Source: Mangrovimonas sp. ST2L15 | Lineage (GTDB): Bacteria > Bacteroidota > Bacteroidia > Flavobacteriales > Flavobacteriaceae | Direction: 5' to 3' | Length of the DNA stretch: 64,000 bases | Assembly (NCBI RefSeq): GCF_001280515.1 | Contig: NZ_LBIQ01000015.1 | Location: 1 to 64,000, forward strand | Made by a program: the position numbers and the translations under genes | The notes under the pieces: generated by a model | Seen by the model: the letters and a program-made list of their open reading frames with translations, nothing else | What the model was told of the DNA's origin: nothing | Databases searched by the model: none | Shown here: one piece after another, positions 1-7,487 of the stretch | How positions within the stretch are numbered: the stretch's first letter is position 1 | Layout of the letters: every line of letters begins with the position of its first letter

Positions 1-125
1 GCATACAAGATTTTTTTCTTGCCATAAGGCGATTCAAATTCCTGATCATTGCCTACAATATGTTCCCTAAACTTTGAAAAATAAGCTTCAAGCTCCGTTA
101 TTTGTTTAACATCCGAATCCATCAT
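1..125 (-). CDS. PLP-dependent class V aminotransferase-like protein, N-terminal fragment
   Basis: Only the first 41 or so codons are in the window; the gene runs leftward off the left edge. The frame opens with two adjacent ATG codons (125 and 122). It reads an acidic helix (KQITELEAYFSKFREHIVG) followed by a stretch ending SPYGKKKILYA. From memory this resembles the N-terminus of flavobacterial class V aminotransferases (cysteine desulfurase / selenocysteine lyase fold), where a similar SPYGKKK segment precedes the first substrate-binding residues. The PLP lysine and the rest of the fold lie outside the window, so the family call is tentative. A TAnnTTTG-like -7 box on the minus strand at 255..248 could drive it. 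Confidence 0.5.
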   Translation of the reverse strand, partial: MMDSDVKQITELEAYFSKFREHIVGNDQEFESPYGKKKILY

Positions 126-470
126 TTTCACTAAGCTAATTAAATGTGTCTGTATTTGTTGTCCTCAAAACCATTCACAAAAGAGCTGCACAAAAAGGTT
201 GCCGCCTCATAAATCATCATAATTTCTTAATGGTTTCTATGACTTTGCAAAGGTAGTGAAGAAATTGAATTGAGAATCCAATTTCTTAAATTCCTGCCTT
301 TAAAATTAGCCATATCCTCTACCAAGTAGTAATCTTGAACATCAAACTTTTAGATAATTTTCTACAATTTTTGAATTTAATATGTAGCTTTAACTTAATC
401 CTTAAAACATTACATCCCAATGATTTGTTGGACCATACATTTGTTAAGTAACGACCAAAAATAATTTAAA
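126..470. other. Intergenic region with a candidate leftward promoter
   Basis: This 345-bp AT-rich gap lies between two divergent genes. On the minus strand TACCTTTG at 255..248 fits the Bacteroidota -7 consensus TAnnTTTG and would give a leader of about 115 nt for the leftward gene. A good -33 TTG at the usual spacing is not present. I see no tRNA, no strong hairpin and no further reading frame. Confidence 0.4.
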
Positions 471-938
471 GTGAAATTAAGAACTCTAGGATTAAACGAG
501 AACAAATTAAACCCCATTTTTGATTCTCCGGAAAGCCAGCAATTGTTGGGCATTTATGAAAGTTACTATCCAAAAATAGGATTTATCCCTCCTTGGATTG
601 CCTACCTTATCTTGAAAGACGACAAGGTAGTAGGAACTTGCAGTTTTACTGGAAGTCCAAAAGATGGAGCTGTTGAAATTGCCTATTGGACATTCAAAAA
701 ATTTGAAGGACAAGGCGTGGCATCCTTTGCTTGTGCAGCTCTTATATCTATTGTAGAAAAAGAGAATCCTGATTTAAAGGTCATTGCCAAAACTGCTCCA
801 GAACATAATGCTTCCACCAAAATATTGGAAAAAAATGGTTTTATGTTTTCCAAAATTGTTCAAGATGATGATATAGGAGATGCTTGGTTATGGATTCGAA
901 ACGCTTCAATAGATAGCCAAAATCATATGAAATCCTAA
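471..938 (+). CDS. GNAT family N-acetyltransferase
   Basis: 155 residues from a GTG codon. This is a GCN5-related acetyltransferase of the RimJ/RimL type that would transfer an acetyl group from acetyl-CoA to an amine; the substrate cannot be read from the sequence. Visible signs are the central strand with VVGTCSFTG (about 53-61), the strand EIAYWTF (69-75), an acetyl-CoA loop-like segment KFEGQGVAS (77-85), and the late segment HNASTKILEKNGF (112-124), which is typical of the N-terminal acetylase subgroup. No partner gene is adjacent: the next gene is the separate OhrR operon. The GTG start was kept because there is no in-frame ATG near it. Confidence 0.8.
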   Translation: MKLRTLGLNENKLNPIFDSPESQQLLGIYESYYPKIGFIPPWIAYLILKDDKVVGTCSFTGSPKDGAVEIAYWTFKKFEGQGVASFACAALISIVEKENPDLKVIAKTAPEHNASTKILEKNGFMFSKIVQDDDIGDAWLWIRNASIDSQNHMKS

Positions 939-1067
939 GAATTATATTTTTTAAAAAGCCTACATATAAAGAGATTTCAAAATTTAAGGAAACAATAGTC
1001 CTTTCATTTTTATACTTCACATAAGTTAATTTCATAAAAGTAGTCAGGCCATTTTCACAAATATTTA

Positions 1068-1099
1068 GCACAATTAAATTGTACACAATTTAATTGTGC
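1068..1099. promoter_or_regulatory. Double OhrR operator
   Basis: A 32-bp inverted repeat with 15-bp perfect arms (GCACAATTAAATTGT and its complement) around a 2-bp centre. Each half is itself a near-palindrome of the ACAATT-AAATTGT type. From memory this matches the known OhrR operator core of Bacillus subtilis, also present there as two adjacent copies. It covers the -33 element and spacer of the promoter of the downstream ohrR-like gene, so it should mediate autorepression that is relieved by organic hydroperoxide. Confidence 0.85.
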
Positions 1100-1109
1100 G
1101 TTACTTTTG
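1079..1109 (+). promoter_or_regulatory. Promoter of the ohrR-ohr-nitroreductase operon
   Basis: TTG at 1079-1081, a 20-nt spacer, then TACTTTTG at 1102-1109 fit the Bacteroidota TTG / TAnnTTTG promoter. Transcription would begin near 1115, about 12 nt before the ATG at 1127. This rules out the upstream TTG at 1094 as a start codon. The -33 box sits inside the OhrR operator. Confidence 0.75.
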
Positions 1110-1126
1110 TATTTTATTTTAAAGTC

Positions 1127-1555
1127 ATGTCAGAAAATTTAAAATTAAGCAATCAAGTGTGCTTTCCTGTTTATACGTTAGCCAAAGAAGTGATTAATCT
1201 CTATAGACCTATGTTAAAGGATTTAGACCTAACCTACCCTCAATATTTGGTCATGCTTGTTCTGTGGGAAAGTGGTGAGCAGCATGTTTCTGAAATAGGC
1301 TGCAAATTGCATTTAGACAGTGGTACGCTAACCCCATTGCTGAAAAGGCTAGAACAAAAAAAGCTAATAGAAAGGAATAGAAACAAGAATGATGAACGCA
1401 TTGTTCAAATTAGTTTGACCCCTTCGGGTAAAAAAATGTATGAAAAGGCCGAATGTATTCCTGATCAAATGGCGTCATCATTTAATATTCCAATCAATCA
1501 ATTGCAAGAACTAAAAGAAATCATTGAACAAATTTTAATCCAGATTAATAAATAA
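1127..1555 (+). CDS. ohrR: MarR-family peroxide-sensing repressor OhrR
   Basis: 142 residues from the ATG at 1127. MarR-type winged helix: QYLVMLVLWE, then the recognition segment LDSGTLTPLLKRLEQKKLIER and a wing with DERIVQISLT. Cys12, in the context QVCFPVYTLAKE, matches the reactive cysteine of OhrR; a second cysteine near residue 110 suggests the two-cysteine type that forms a disulphide on oxidation. The next gene, 2 nt downstream, is the organic hydroperoxide reductase Ohr, and an OhrR-type double operator covers the promoter. Sensor, target and operator therefore agree. A start further upstream at 1094 would lie before the -7 box and is rejected. Confidence 0.92.
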   Translation: MSENLKLSNQVCFPVYTLAKEVINLYRPMLKDLDLTYPQYLVMLVLWESGEQHVSEIGCKLHLDSGTLTPLLKRLEQKKLIERNRNKNDERIVQISLTPSGKKMYEKAECIPDQMASSFNIPINQLQELKEIIEQILIQINK

Positions 1556-1557
1556 GA

Positions 1558-1980
1558 ATGAAAACAATCTATACAACAGCTGCCAAAGTAACTGGTGGAA
1601 GAAATGGACATGTAAAAAGCGACAACGGCATACTAGATCTAGAAGTTCGCCTTCCAAAAGCCATGGGAGGAGAATCGGATAACTACCCAAATCCTGAGAT
1701 GTTGTTTGCAGCAGGTTATGCGGCTTGCTTTGACAGTGCCTTAAATCTTATCATAAACAAAAAGGGAGTCGATGCTGGTACAACCACTGTTAATGCACAT
1801 GTCAGCATTGGCATGGTAGCTAATGGCGGATATGCCCTAGCCGTAACACTCGATATAAACATCCCTGGGGTTTCCATGGAAGAAGCTAAATCTTTATCTG
1901 AAAAGGCACATGAGATCTGTCCTTATTCCAATGCCACCAGCAACAACATTGAAGTTACATTAAACACAACAAACCATTAA
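1558..1980 (+). CDS. ohr: Organic hydroperoxide resistance protein Ohr (OsmC/Ohr family)
   Basis: 140 residues, the usual Ohr length. This thiol peroxidase reduces organic and fatty-acid hydroperoxides in the cytoplasm. Both catalytic cysteines are present in family context: Cys57 in GYAACFDSAL and Cys121 in EICPYSNAT. The N-terminal GGRNGHVKSDNG segment and the NPEMLFAAGYA helix are also diagnostic, and the HEICPYSNAT motif separates Ohr from OsmC. It starts 2 nt after the ohrR stop, so the two are one transcript under OhrR control. Reduction in this family normally uses lipoylated proteins; none is encoded next to it. Confidence 0.95.
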   Translation: MKTIYTTAAKVTGGRNGHVKSDNGILDLEVRLPKAMGGESDNYPNPEMLFAAGYAACFDSALNLIINKKGVDAGTTTVNAHVSIGMVANGGYALAVTLDINIPGVSMEEAKSLSEKAHEICPYSNATSNNIEVTLNTTNH

Positions 1981-1991
1981 AATAATAAGAA

Positions 1992-2630
1992 ATGTCATTA
2001 ATAGAGAATCTTGAATGGAGACATGCGGTAAAGGCATTTGACCCAAACAAAAAAGTAAGCAAAGCCGATATTGAAAAAATAATTGAAGCCGCCAGACTAG
2101 CTCCAACTTCTTCTGGTCTGCAACAATTCAGACTTATTTTAGTATCAGATCAAGAAATTAAAGAAAAATTAGTTCCAGGAGCTTTAAATCCAGATTCTAT
2201 GAGAGATTGTTCCCATATCTTGGTTTTTGCAGCTTGGGACAATTACACGGCTGAAAGAATTGATAAAGTTTATGACTATACCACTGATGAACGTGAATTA
2301 CCTCGTGGAAGATTTAGTAGTTATACTGACAAATTGAAAGAAATCTATTTAAATCTTCCGGCTGAAGTTAATTTTGCCCACACTTCGAGACAGACCTACA
2401 TTGCATTAGGTCTAGCCCTAGCGCAAGCTGCCGAATTAAAAATTGACACCTGTCCAGCTGAAGGTTTTGACAACCAAGTTGTGGATGAAGTACTTGGATT
2501 GCAAGAGATGGGACTTAAAAGTGTATCATTAATTTACATTGGGTATTCTGATGAAGAAAAAGATTGGGTGAAACCTTTGAAAAAAGTAAGGATCCCGAGA
2601 GAAGAGTTTGTGATAGATATGCATTCATAA
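1992..2630 (+). CDS. NAD(P)H-dependent nitroreductase family protein (NfsB-like)
   Basis: 212 residues, typical for the oxygen-insensitive NfsB branch. An FMN enzyme that would reduce nitroaromatics, quinones or related electrophiles with NAD(P)H; the physiological substrate is unknown. Visible signatures: RHAVKAFDPNKKV (10-22), APTSSGLQQFR (37-47) for FMN contact, ALGLALAQAAELKIDTCPAEGFD (about 137-159), and the late SVSLIYIGYSDEEKDW. It begins 11 nt after ohr, so it is very probably the third gene of the OhrR operon, suggesting a role in handling reactive products of peroxide stress. That role is inferred from position only. Confidence 0.88.
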   Translation: MSLIENLEWRHAVKAFDPNKKVSKADIEKIIEAARLAPTSSGLQQFRLILVSDQEIKEKLVPGALNPDSMRDCSHILVFAAWDNYTAERIDKVYDYTTDERELPRGRFSSYTDKLKEIYLNLPAEVNFAHTSRQTYIALGLALAQAAELKIDTCPAEGFDNQVVDEVLGLQEMGLKSVSLIYIGYSDEEKDWVKPLKKVRIPREEFVIDMHS

Positions 2631-3040
2631 ACTCCTATTTCCTTTTAGGAAGTTAAAAGTATTGAAAGACCAGATATTTAAAAGCGATAAGGAGCTTGAA
2701 AATGTCTGGTTTTTTAATTTTTTAAACAAAAAAATTTTACTAAAATCTTTACATTCGATAGATTTTCATCATTTTATTTAATGTCTTAGAATCTTTATCG
2801 CCATAAGAAACTGGCTTACAAGGCCCTACTATCACTCTTGCCTTATCATTTTATTCTAAAGAATTTTCTTTCAGAATTTAAAATAATTTTCTAGATTTAA
2901 AATCTCTCCTAAGGCCTAAATAATAGCTTGTATTAAAGAAGCTATTTAATAGAATTAACTAAAAACAGCAATAAACATTATTAGCTAGATGCACATGTAT
3001 TTGGCCAACTTTTATACCCCTTTAAAAACCTAACTTAACC
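2631..3040. other. Intergenic region with a terminator-like hairpin and a possible gene remnant
   Basis: A gap of about 410 bp. Near 2670-2715 an imperfect hairpin (arms CCAGATAT and ATGTCTGG, then a T run) could end the ohrR operon. Minus strand 2850..2749 reads as a protein-like frame of 34 codons that ends at a stop but is closed by a stop upstream, as if decayed. The rest is AT-rich with no other feature I can support. Confidence 0.35.
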
Positions 3041-3775
3041 ATGAAAAAAACAGTTTTCACGCTACTCCTTGTTGGCTTAACCTCTATTGCCTATACTCAA
3101 AAACTTTACAAGGCCATTGAAAAAGGAGATTTCTCCAAGACAGAAACCCTCATTAAGAAAGGAGAAGATGTCAATGAATATAATAAAAATGGTTTATTTC
3201 CTTTATGGAGAGCTGCTGCTGATAATAATTATAAAATATCAGAACTTCTCATCAAAAATGGAGCCGATGTAAACCAGATTAGCAAATTGAATTCTGCCAA
3301 CTCTTCATCAATTGAATATCCTTGTCAAGAAGGCTACTTTGAAATTGTAAAACTACTCGTTGACAATGGTGCCAATGTGAATTTTAGAGGTTATCTTGAT
3401 TTTACCCCAATAAGAGTAGCAGCAAGAAACGGACACCTAGAAATTGTAAAATATCTTAGTGAAAATGGAGCAGAAATTGACTTTAAAGCGAAAGATCAAG
3501 CCACACCTCTAGAGCATGCCGCATCCAAAGGTCATTATGAAATATCTAAATATCTTATTGAAAAAGGAGCCGATGTAAATAACCAGGATAAAGATGGAGA
3601 TTTCCCATTAGGTGAAGCTGCCAAAAGTGGTTATTTAGAACTTATCCAGCTTTTAATTGATCATGGAGCTGATTTGACATTGAAAAATAAGGATAATAAA
3701 AATGCTTATGATTTAGCAAAGGAGAGAGGTCAAAAGAAAGCAGCAGACCTAATAAAAAAGTATATGACGAAATAA
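3041..3775 (+). CDS. Exported ankyrin-repeat protein
   Basis: 244 residues. An N-terminal signal peptide (about 1-19, ending AYTQ) is followed by six to seven ankyrin repeats filling the rest of the chain; clear units end in the GADVN-type loop at NGADVN, NGANVN, NGAEID, KGADVN and HGADLT. There is no other domain, so it is probably a small periplasmic or surface protein-binding scaffold. Partner unknown. The next four rightward genes also encode small exported or membrane proteins, but gaps of 50-100 bp leave it open whether they share a transcript. Confidence 0.85.
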   Translation: MKKTVFTLLLVGLTSIAYTQKLYKAIEKGDFSKTETLIKKGEDVNEYNKNGLFPLWRAAADNNYKISELLIKNGADVNQISKLNSANSSSIEYPCQEGYFEIVKLLVDNGANVNFRGYLDFTPIRVAARNGHLEIVKYLSENGAEIDFKAKDQATPLEHAASKGHYEISKYLIEKGADVNNQDKDGDFPLGEAAKSGYLELIQLLIDHGADLTLKNKDNKNAYDLAKERGQKKAADLIKKYMTK

Positions 3776-3830
3776 TTTTATTCAATAATTTGAATGCTAC
3801 CATAAACAAATAATTAGATTTTAAAACCTT

Positions 3831-4340
3831 ATGGAAAACCCTACCTGCCCTTGTTGTAAAATAGCTATTTTAGAAAGTACGCCTATCTGCAGTAATTGCC
3901 AATTCCCCTTTAACGGTACCGAAAAAGAAAAAGCTATTCACATTGGAAGATTTATAAGTAGTAAAGGAGTCCTTACAGATTCTGATGACTCAATTTCAAA
4001 AAGCCAAAAGATACTCTCTGTCATAACAGTTCTAAACACCATTTTTTTAATAATTGGTATTACTAAAGGCAATTATATGATTTTAGACATTATTCTAAAT
4101 GGCTTTATCACTTTGATTTTCCTCTTATGTGCCATCTTTATTAAAAAGATGCCTCTTGTCTTGACTTGCATTCCCTTGTTTCTTGTCATTGGTATTAATA
4201 TTTTAAATTATTTTATTAACCCAATCTCTATCCTTTCTGGTATTGCAATGAAGCTTGTAATCATCATAAGTTTAGGATACAGTGTCTATCTCATTGTTCA
4301 AGCAAAAAAATTCCAAAAACAATTTAAAATAGTCCCATAA
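3831..4340 (+). CDS. Zinc-ribbon membrane protein of unknown function
   Basis: 169 residues. The N-terminus carries a short cysteine cluster, Cys6, Cys8, Cys9 and a CxxC pair at 20/23, consistent with a small zinc ribbon. After a linker to about residue 60 there are four hydrophobic segments (about 62-80, 86-108, 112-130, 136-157), then a basic tail. The zinc ribbon would be cytoplasmic. I do not recognise a named family. It is co-oriented with neighbouring exported-protein genes. Confidence 0.7.
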   Translation: MENPTCPCCKIAILESTPICSNCQFPFNGTEKEKAIHIGRFISSKGVLTDSDDSISKSQKILSVITVLNTIFLIIGITKGNYMILDIILNGFITLIFLLCAIFIKKMPLVLTCIPLFLVIGINILNYFINPISILSGIAMKLVIIISLGYSVYLIVQAKKFQKQFKIVP

Positions 4341-4439
4341 TAACTGAATCGCATCATCACCTACTGAAATTACAATTTTCAAATTCTTAACTGACCATTC
4401 ACAAAGCACCCGTTTAAATACTATGTAAACTATTCAATT

Positions 4440-4910
4440 ATGAAAAAATCAATATTAATCACACTTTTTATTCTTGCAGTTAGCTATTCAAATGCTCAAA
4501 ATTTTGTTGAATTAGCTAACTACGAATTCAAAACTCCTGAAAGTTATCAAACTGAAAAGAGCAAAGTGCTTATGTGTGCAAATTACCTTTTCGACAACCC
4601 AGCGAACAAATCAGAATTAAATAGACTTTCAGCCATTCAATATATTATGAAGTGGATGACAGGAACTCCAGATTACTCCTTTGAAATAGGCGAGAAATCA
4701 ATGGATCTAACTAAAGGAAACTCCGATCTTTTGGGTCTTTATATGGCGGCAATGTCAAAAGTTGTTTTAGAGAATGAAGGCACAATTTTATCCAATGATG
4801 AAATTTACAAACAATCTGCAGCGCTTCTCGTAACTTATTGTGCCAATTCTGAAAACCATATGAAACCATCAAAAAAAATCAGAAAAATACTTAAAAATCA
4901 AAATGGCTAA
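4440..4910 (+). CDS. Small exported protein of unknown function
   Basis: 156 residues with a clear signal peptide (1-19, ending SNAQ). The mature part looks all-helical, with FVELANYEFKTPESY, CANYLFDNP and RLSAIQYIMKWMTGTPDYSF as the most distinctive segments, and a Lys-rich C-terminus. I have the impression of similar short exported proteins in other Flavobacteriia, but no function is known to me. No catalytic motif is visible. Confidence 0.7.
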   Translation: MKKSILITLFILAVSYSNAQNFVELANYEFKTPESYQTEKSKVLMCANYLFDNPANKSELNRLSAIQYIMKWMTGTPDYSFEIGEKSMDLTKGNSDLLGLYMAAMSKVVLENEGTILSNDEIYKQSAALLVTYCANSENHMKPSKKIRKILKNQNG

Positions 4911-4960
4911 AGCATTTGTTTTACAAATAATTTTAACCCTTAACTCCTGAACCATTCCAT

Positions 4961-5797
4961 ATGATTCCTAAGCTTCTTTTGTATTTTATATTTATAACAG
5001 GTGTATGGGTAAATGCCCAAAACCAAAATCCAGATAATATCTTAAAAGAAGGAAAACTGCTCTATAGACTAGAAAAAGGTTCTTGGTATGGCACTGATCA
5101 TATGTTAGAAAATTTCCCTAATAAAAATGACTCTATTGGAGGGTACCTATCTTATGAAACACCACATAATAAAATCAATACTATTTTCTTTAGCCGATTT
5201 GATTCGAATAAAATACTTATCCGCTATGAGTTTGACAGCATTCCTAAACCAGAGCCTTCAAAAATTGACAGCTTGAATCGAAATGCAACTCTTTTGGAAA
5301 AAAATTTAATTCTAATGAGAAAAGATGCTAGCAGTAGAGTTTATTCAAACAAAGATCAATTTTTTACATTTTATGAAAATACTGCCCTAAACTTTATTCC
5401 TGTAATAAGTAAGAAGGAAAGGGCCGTATTTATCATAACAGGACCTCAAGTCTCTGGTGTGGTTTTGATAGGTAATGATTACAAACTTAATTATGACAAT
5501 AATAATAAGTTTGTAAATAAGAAAAAGATCCATAATTCTATTTTACAATTCCCTTACCGCTCTGAAAATGATAAAAGCCCAATAACTACAACTTTTCATT
5601 CTCATTTGATTACAGAATTTATTTCATCTACTGACATTTGTACATTATTGCTTTACAAGGACTTCTTAGAATGGGAAAAACACTATGTGATTCACAAAAA
5701 AGAGGTATCCATTTTTGATTTAAAAAATGAAACCCTTTTCACAATGAAAAAAAAGGCTTGGGATAAGATTAATAATCACGAAGAAAATAAAAAGTAA
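4961..5797 (+). CDS. Exported protein of unknown function
   Basis: 278 residues. A signal peptide (about 1-19, ending VNAQ) is followed by a mixed alpha/beta mature chain with no cysteine cluster and no motif I recognise. The C-terminal tail is very rich in Lys, Glu and Asn. Base use matches the neighbouring genes, so there is no sign of recent transfer. The ATG at 4961 is chosen because the signal peptide starts there. Confidence 0.65.
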   Translation: MIPKLLLYFIFITGVWVNAQNQNPDNILKEGKLLYRLEKGSWYGTDHMLENFPNKNDSIGGYLSYETPHNKINTIFFSRFDSNKILIRYEFDSIPKPEPSKIDSLNRNATLLEKNLILMRKDASSRVYSNKDQFFTFYENTALNFIPVISKKERAVFIITGPQVSGVVLIGNDYKLNYDNNNKFVNKKKIHNSILQFPYRSENDKSPITTTFHSHLITEFISSTDICTLLLYKDFLEWEKHYVIHKKEVSIFDLKNETLFTMKKKAWDKINNHEENKK

Positions 5798-5852
5798 ACT
5801 TTGTATAACGCTCCAACAAATTCTACAACAATAAACCCATAAAGCATTCAAA

Positions 5853-6875
5853 ATGAAATCAAAACACCTCCTCTTAAGCTTTCTTTTTTTACTCTTTTGG
5901 TCATTTACCATGAGCGCTCAAGACCAAATTGAAGACATCGTAGAAGAGGGAATTGCCTACCATGATAAAGGAGAGTTTGCTCAAGCCATAGAAACTTATA
6001 AAAAAGCCTTAAGTATTGATCCAAATTCCACCTTGGTGAATTATGAAATAGCTTTTAGTAATTTCTGCAAAGGAGATTATGAAGAGGCTATCAAATATTC
6101 GGATAATGTGCTTATTCAGGAAAATGGAAACATGTTAGAAGCCTATACAACAAAAGGATCAGCTCTTGATATGCTTGGAAAGACAAAAGAATCCATAGAG
6201 TTGTTTGAAAAAGCTATTAAAAAGATGAATGGCCACTATTTACTTTTTTACAATTTAGGATTGAATTACTACAAAACAAACGATTTGGACAAAGCCGAAG
6301 TTAATGTGATAAACGCCATCGAACATAACCCTAACCACTCCAGTAGCCATCTCATGTTAGCAAATATCCAAAATCAAAAAGGGAATGCTGTACCAACCTT
6401 ATTAGCTACCCATTATTTCCTTTTCTTGGAACCAGATTCAAAAAGATCCATTCAAGCTTTAGATATGCTTTACAAGAATTTTGGGGGAAATGTATCCAAA
6501 GATCCCAACCAACCAAATACTATTAATATTTTGGTTTCCAATAACGATAACAGTTCTTTTGGCACAGCAGAGCTCATGATTTCCATGCTAGAGGCATCTA
6601 AGTCTCTAGAAGAAAATAAGGAAAAAACTGAAGACGAAATGTTTGTAGAAAATACCGAATCTTTCTTTAAGGTATTAGGCGAAATGAAAAAGAAAAGAAA
6701 CAAGGAAATTTGGTGGACCTTCTACGTAACCTTCTATTATGATTTAGCCAAAAGTGACCACATAGAGACTTACTGTAAGTACATTACACAAAGTAACAAT
6801 GAGGATTCACAGAAATGGTTGACGGATCATGAAAGTAAACTTATTGAGTTTGATAGTTGGTTAAAAAGTAATTAA
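5853..6875 (+). CDS. Exported TPR-repeat protein
   Basis: 340 residues. A signal peptide (1-22, ending MSAQ) is followed by about five tetratricopeptide repeats between residues 25 and 195: the units AYHDKGEFAQAIETYKKAL, NFCKGDYEEAIKYSDNVL, ALDMLGKTKESIELFEKAI and LNYYKTNDLDKAEVNVINAI show the pattern. The C-terminal 140 residues form an alpha-helical region with FFKVLGEMKKKRNKE and a Trp-rich stretch and no known domain. Probably a periplasmic scaffold; partner unknown. It is the last of the run of exported-protein genes beginning near 3.0 kb. Confidence 0.85.
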   Translation: MKSKHLLLSFLFLLFWSFTMSAQDQIEDIVEEGIAYHDKGEFAQAIETYKKALSIDPNSTLVNYEIAFSNFCKGDYEEAIKYSDNVLIQENGNMLEAYTTKGSALDMLGKTKESIELFEKAIKKMNGHYLLFYNLGLNYYKTNDLDKAEVNVINAIEHNPNHSSSHLMLANIQNQKGNAVPTLLATHYFLFLEPDSKRSIQALDMLYKNFGGNVSKDPNQPNTINILVSNNDNSSFGTAELMISMLEASKSLEENKEKTEDEMFVENTESFFKVLGEMKKKRNKEIWWTFYVTFYYDLAKSDHIETYCKYITQSNNEDSQKWLTDHESKLIEFDSWLKSN

Positions 6876-6995
6876 TCATCAAAAACATATAGAATTTATA
6901 AGGACCACACCTTCTTTGGTGTAGCCAGAAAGTATTTTTTGCCATATCAAAAAAATTCAAGACCTTAAACTCTTGAAAACCAATAACAAAAAGAT

Positions 6996-7436
6996 ATGGC
7001 TCAAATAAATCCTTACATCCATTTTAATGGTAACGCTGAAGAAGCATTTACCTTTTACAAATCTGTTTTTGGTGGAGACTTTGCCATGGTCATCCGTTTT
7101 AAAGACCTTCCAAATTCTGAACACCCCATTCCTGAAAGCGAAGCTGAAAAAATCATGCATATTGCTTTACCCATAGGCGAAACAGATTTATTAATGGCCA
7201 GTGATACCCCTGAATTCATGGGGAAACATAATGAAAATGAAACACGAAGTAAAATATCCATTAGTGCTGATTCCAAAGAGGAAGCAGACCAGTTATTTAA
7301 TGGTCTTTCAGCTGGAGGCACTATAGAAGTACCCATTTCAGATAGTCCTTGGGGCTCTTATTTTGGAATGCTTCGGGACAAATATGGTATTGAATGGATG
7401 GTGGATTATGATTCAAAATACAGTGGTAATTCTTGA
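6996..7436 (+). CDS. VOC superfamily (PhnB-like glyoxalase fold) protein
   Basis: 146 residues with two beta-alpha-beta-beta-beta modules of the vicinal oxygen chelate fold. Signs are INPYIHFNGNAEEAFTFYKS at the start, the central HIALPIGETDLLMASD, and the closing DSPWGSYFGMLRDKYGIEWMVD, which is characteristic of PhnB-like proteins. The family includes enzymes and antibiotic-binding proteins; substrate unknown. There is no signal peptide, so it is cytoplasmic, unlike its neighbours on either side. Confidence 0.9.
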   Translation: MAQINPYIHFNGNAEEAFTFYKSVFGGDFAMVIRFKDLPNSEHPIPESEAEKIMHIALPIGETDLLMASDTPEFMGKHNENETRSKISISADSKEEADQLFNGLSAGGTIEVPISDSPWGSYFGMLRDKYGIEWMVDYDSKYSGNS

Positions 7437-7487
7437 TAATCCTTATTTATTAGAAAAAACCAATCATTAATAACTGAATCCATTCCT

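Noticed and set aside
841-1086. 81-codon open frame on the minus strand
   Set aside because: It overlaps the acetyltransferase end and the OhrR operator, and its translation has no domain-like pattern.
1094-1126. Upstream TTG start for ohrR adding 11 residues
   Set aside because: The codon lies inside the operator and before the -7 box, so it would not be on the mRNA. The ATG at 1127 also gives the expected OhrR N-terminus.
6900-6925. Small hairpin ACACC/GGTGT after the TPR gene as a terminator
   Set aside because: Only five pairs and the T run begins more than ten bases later.
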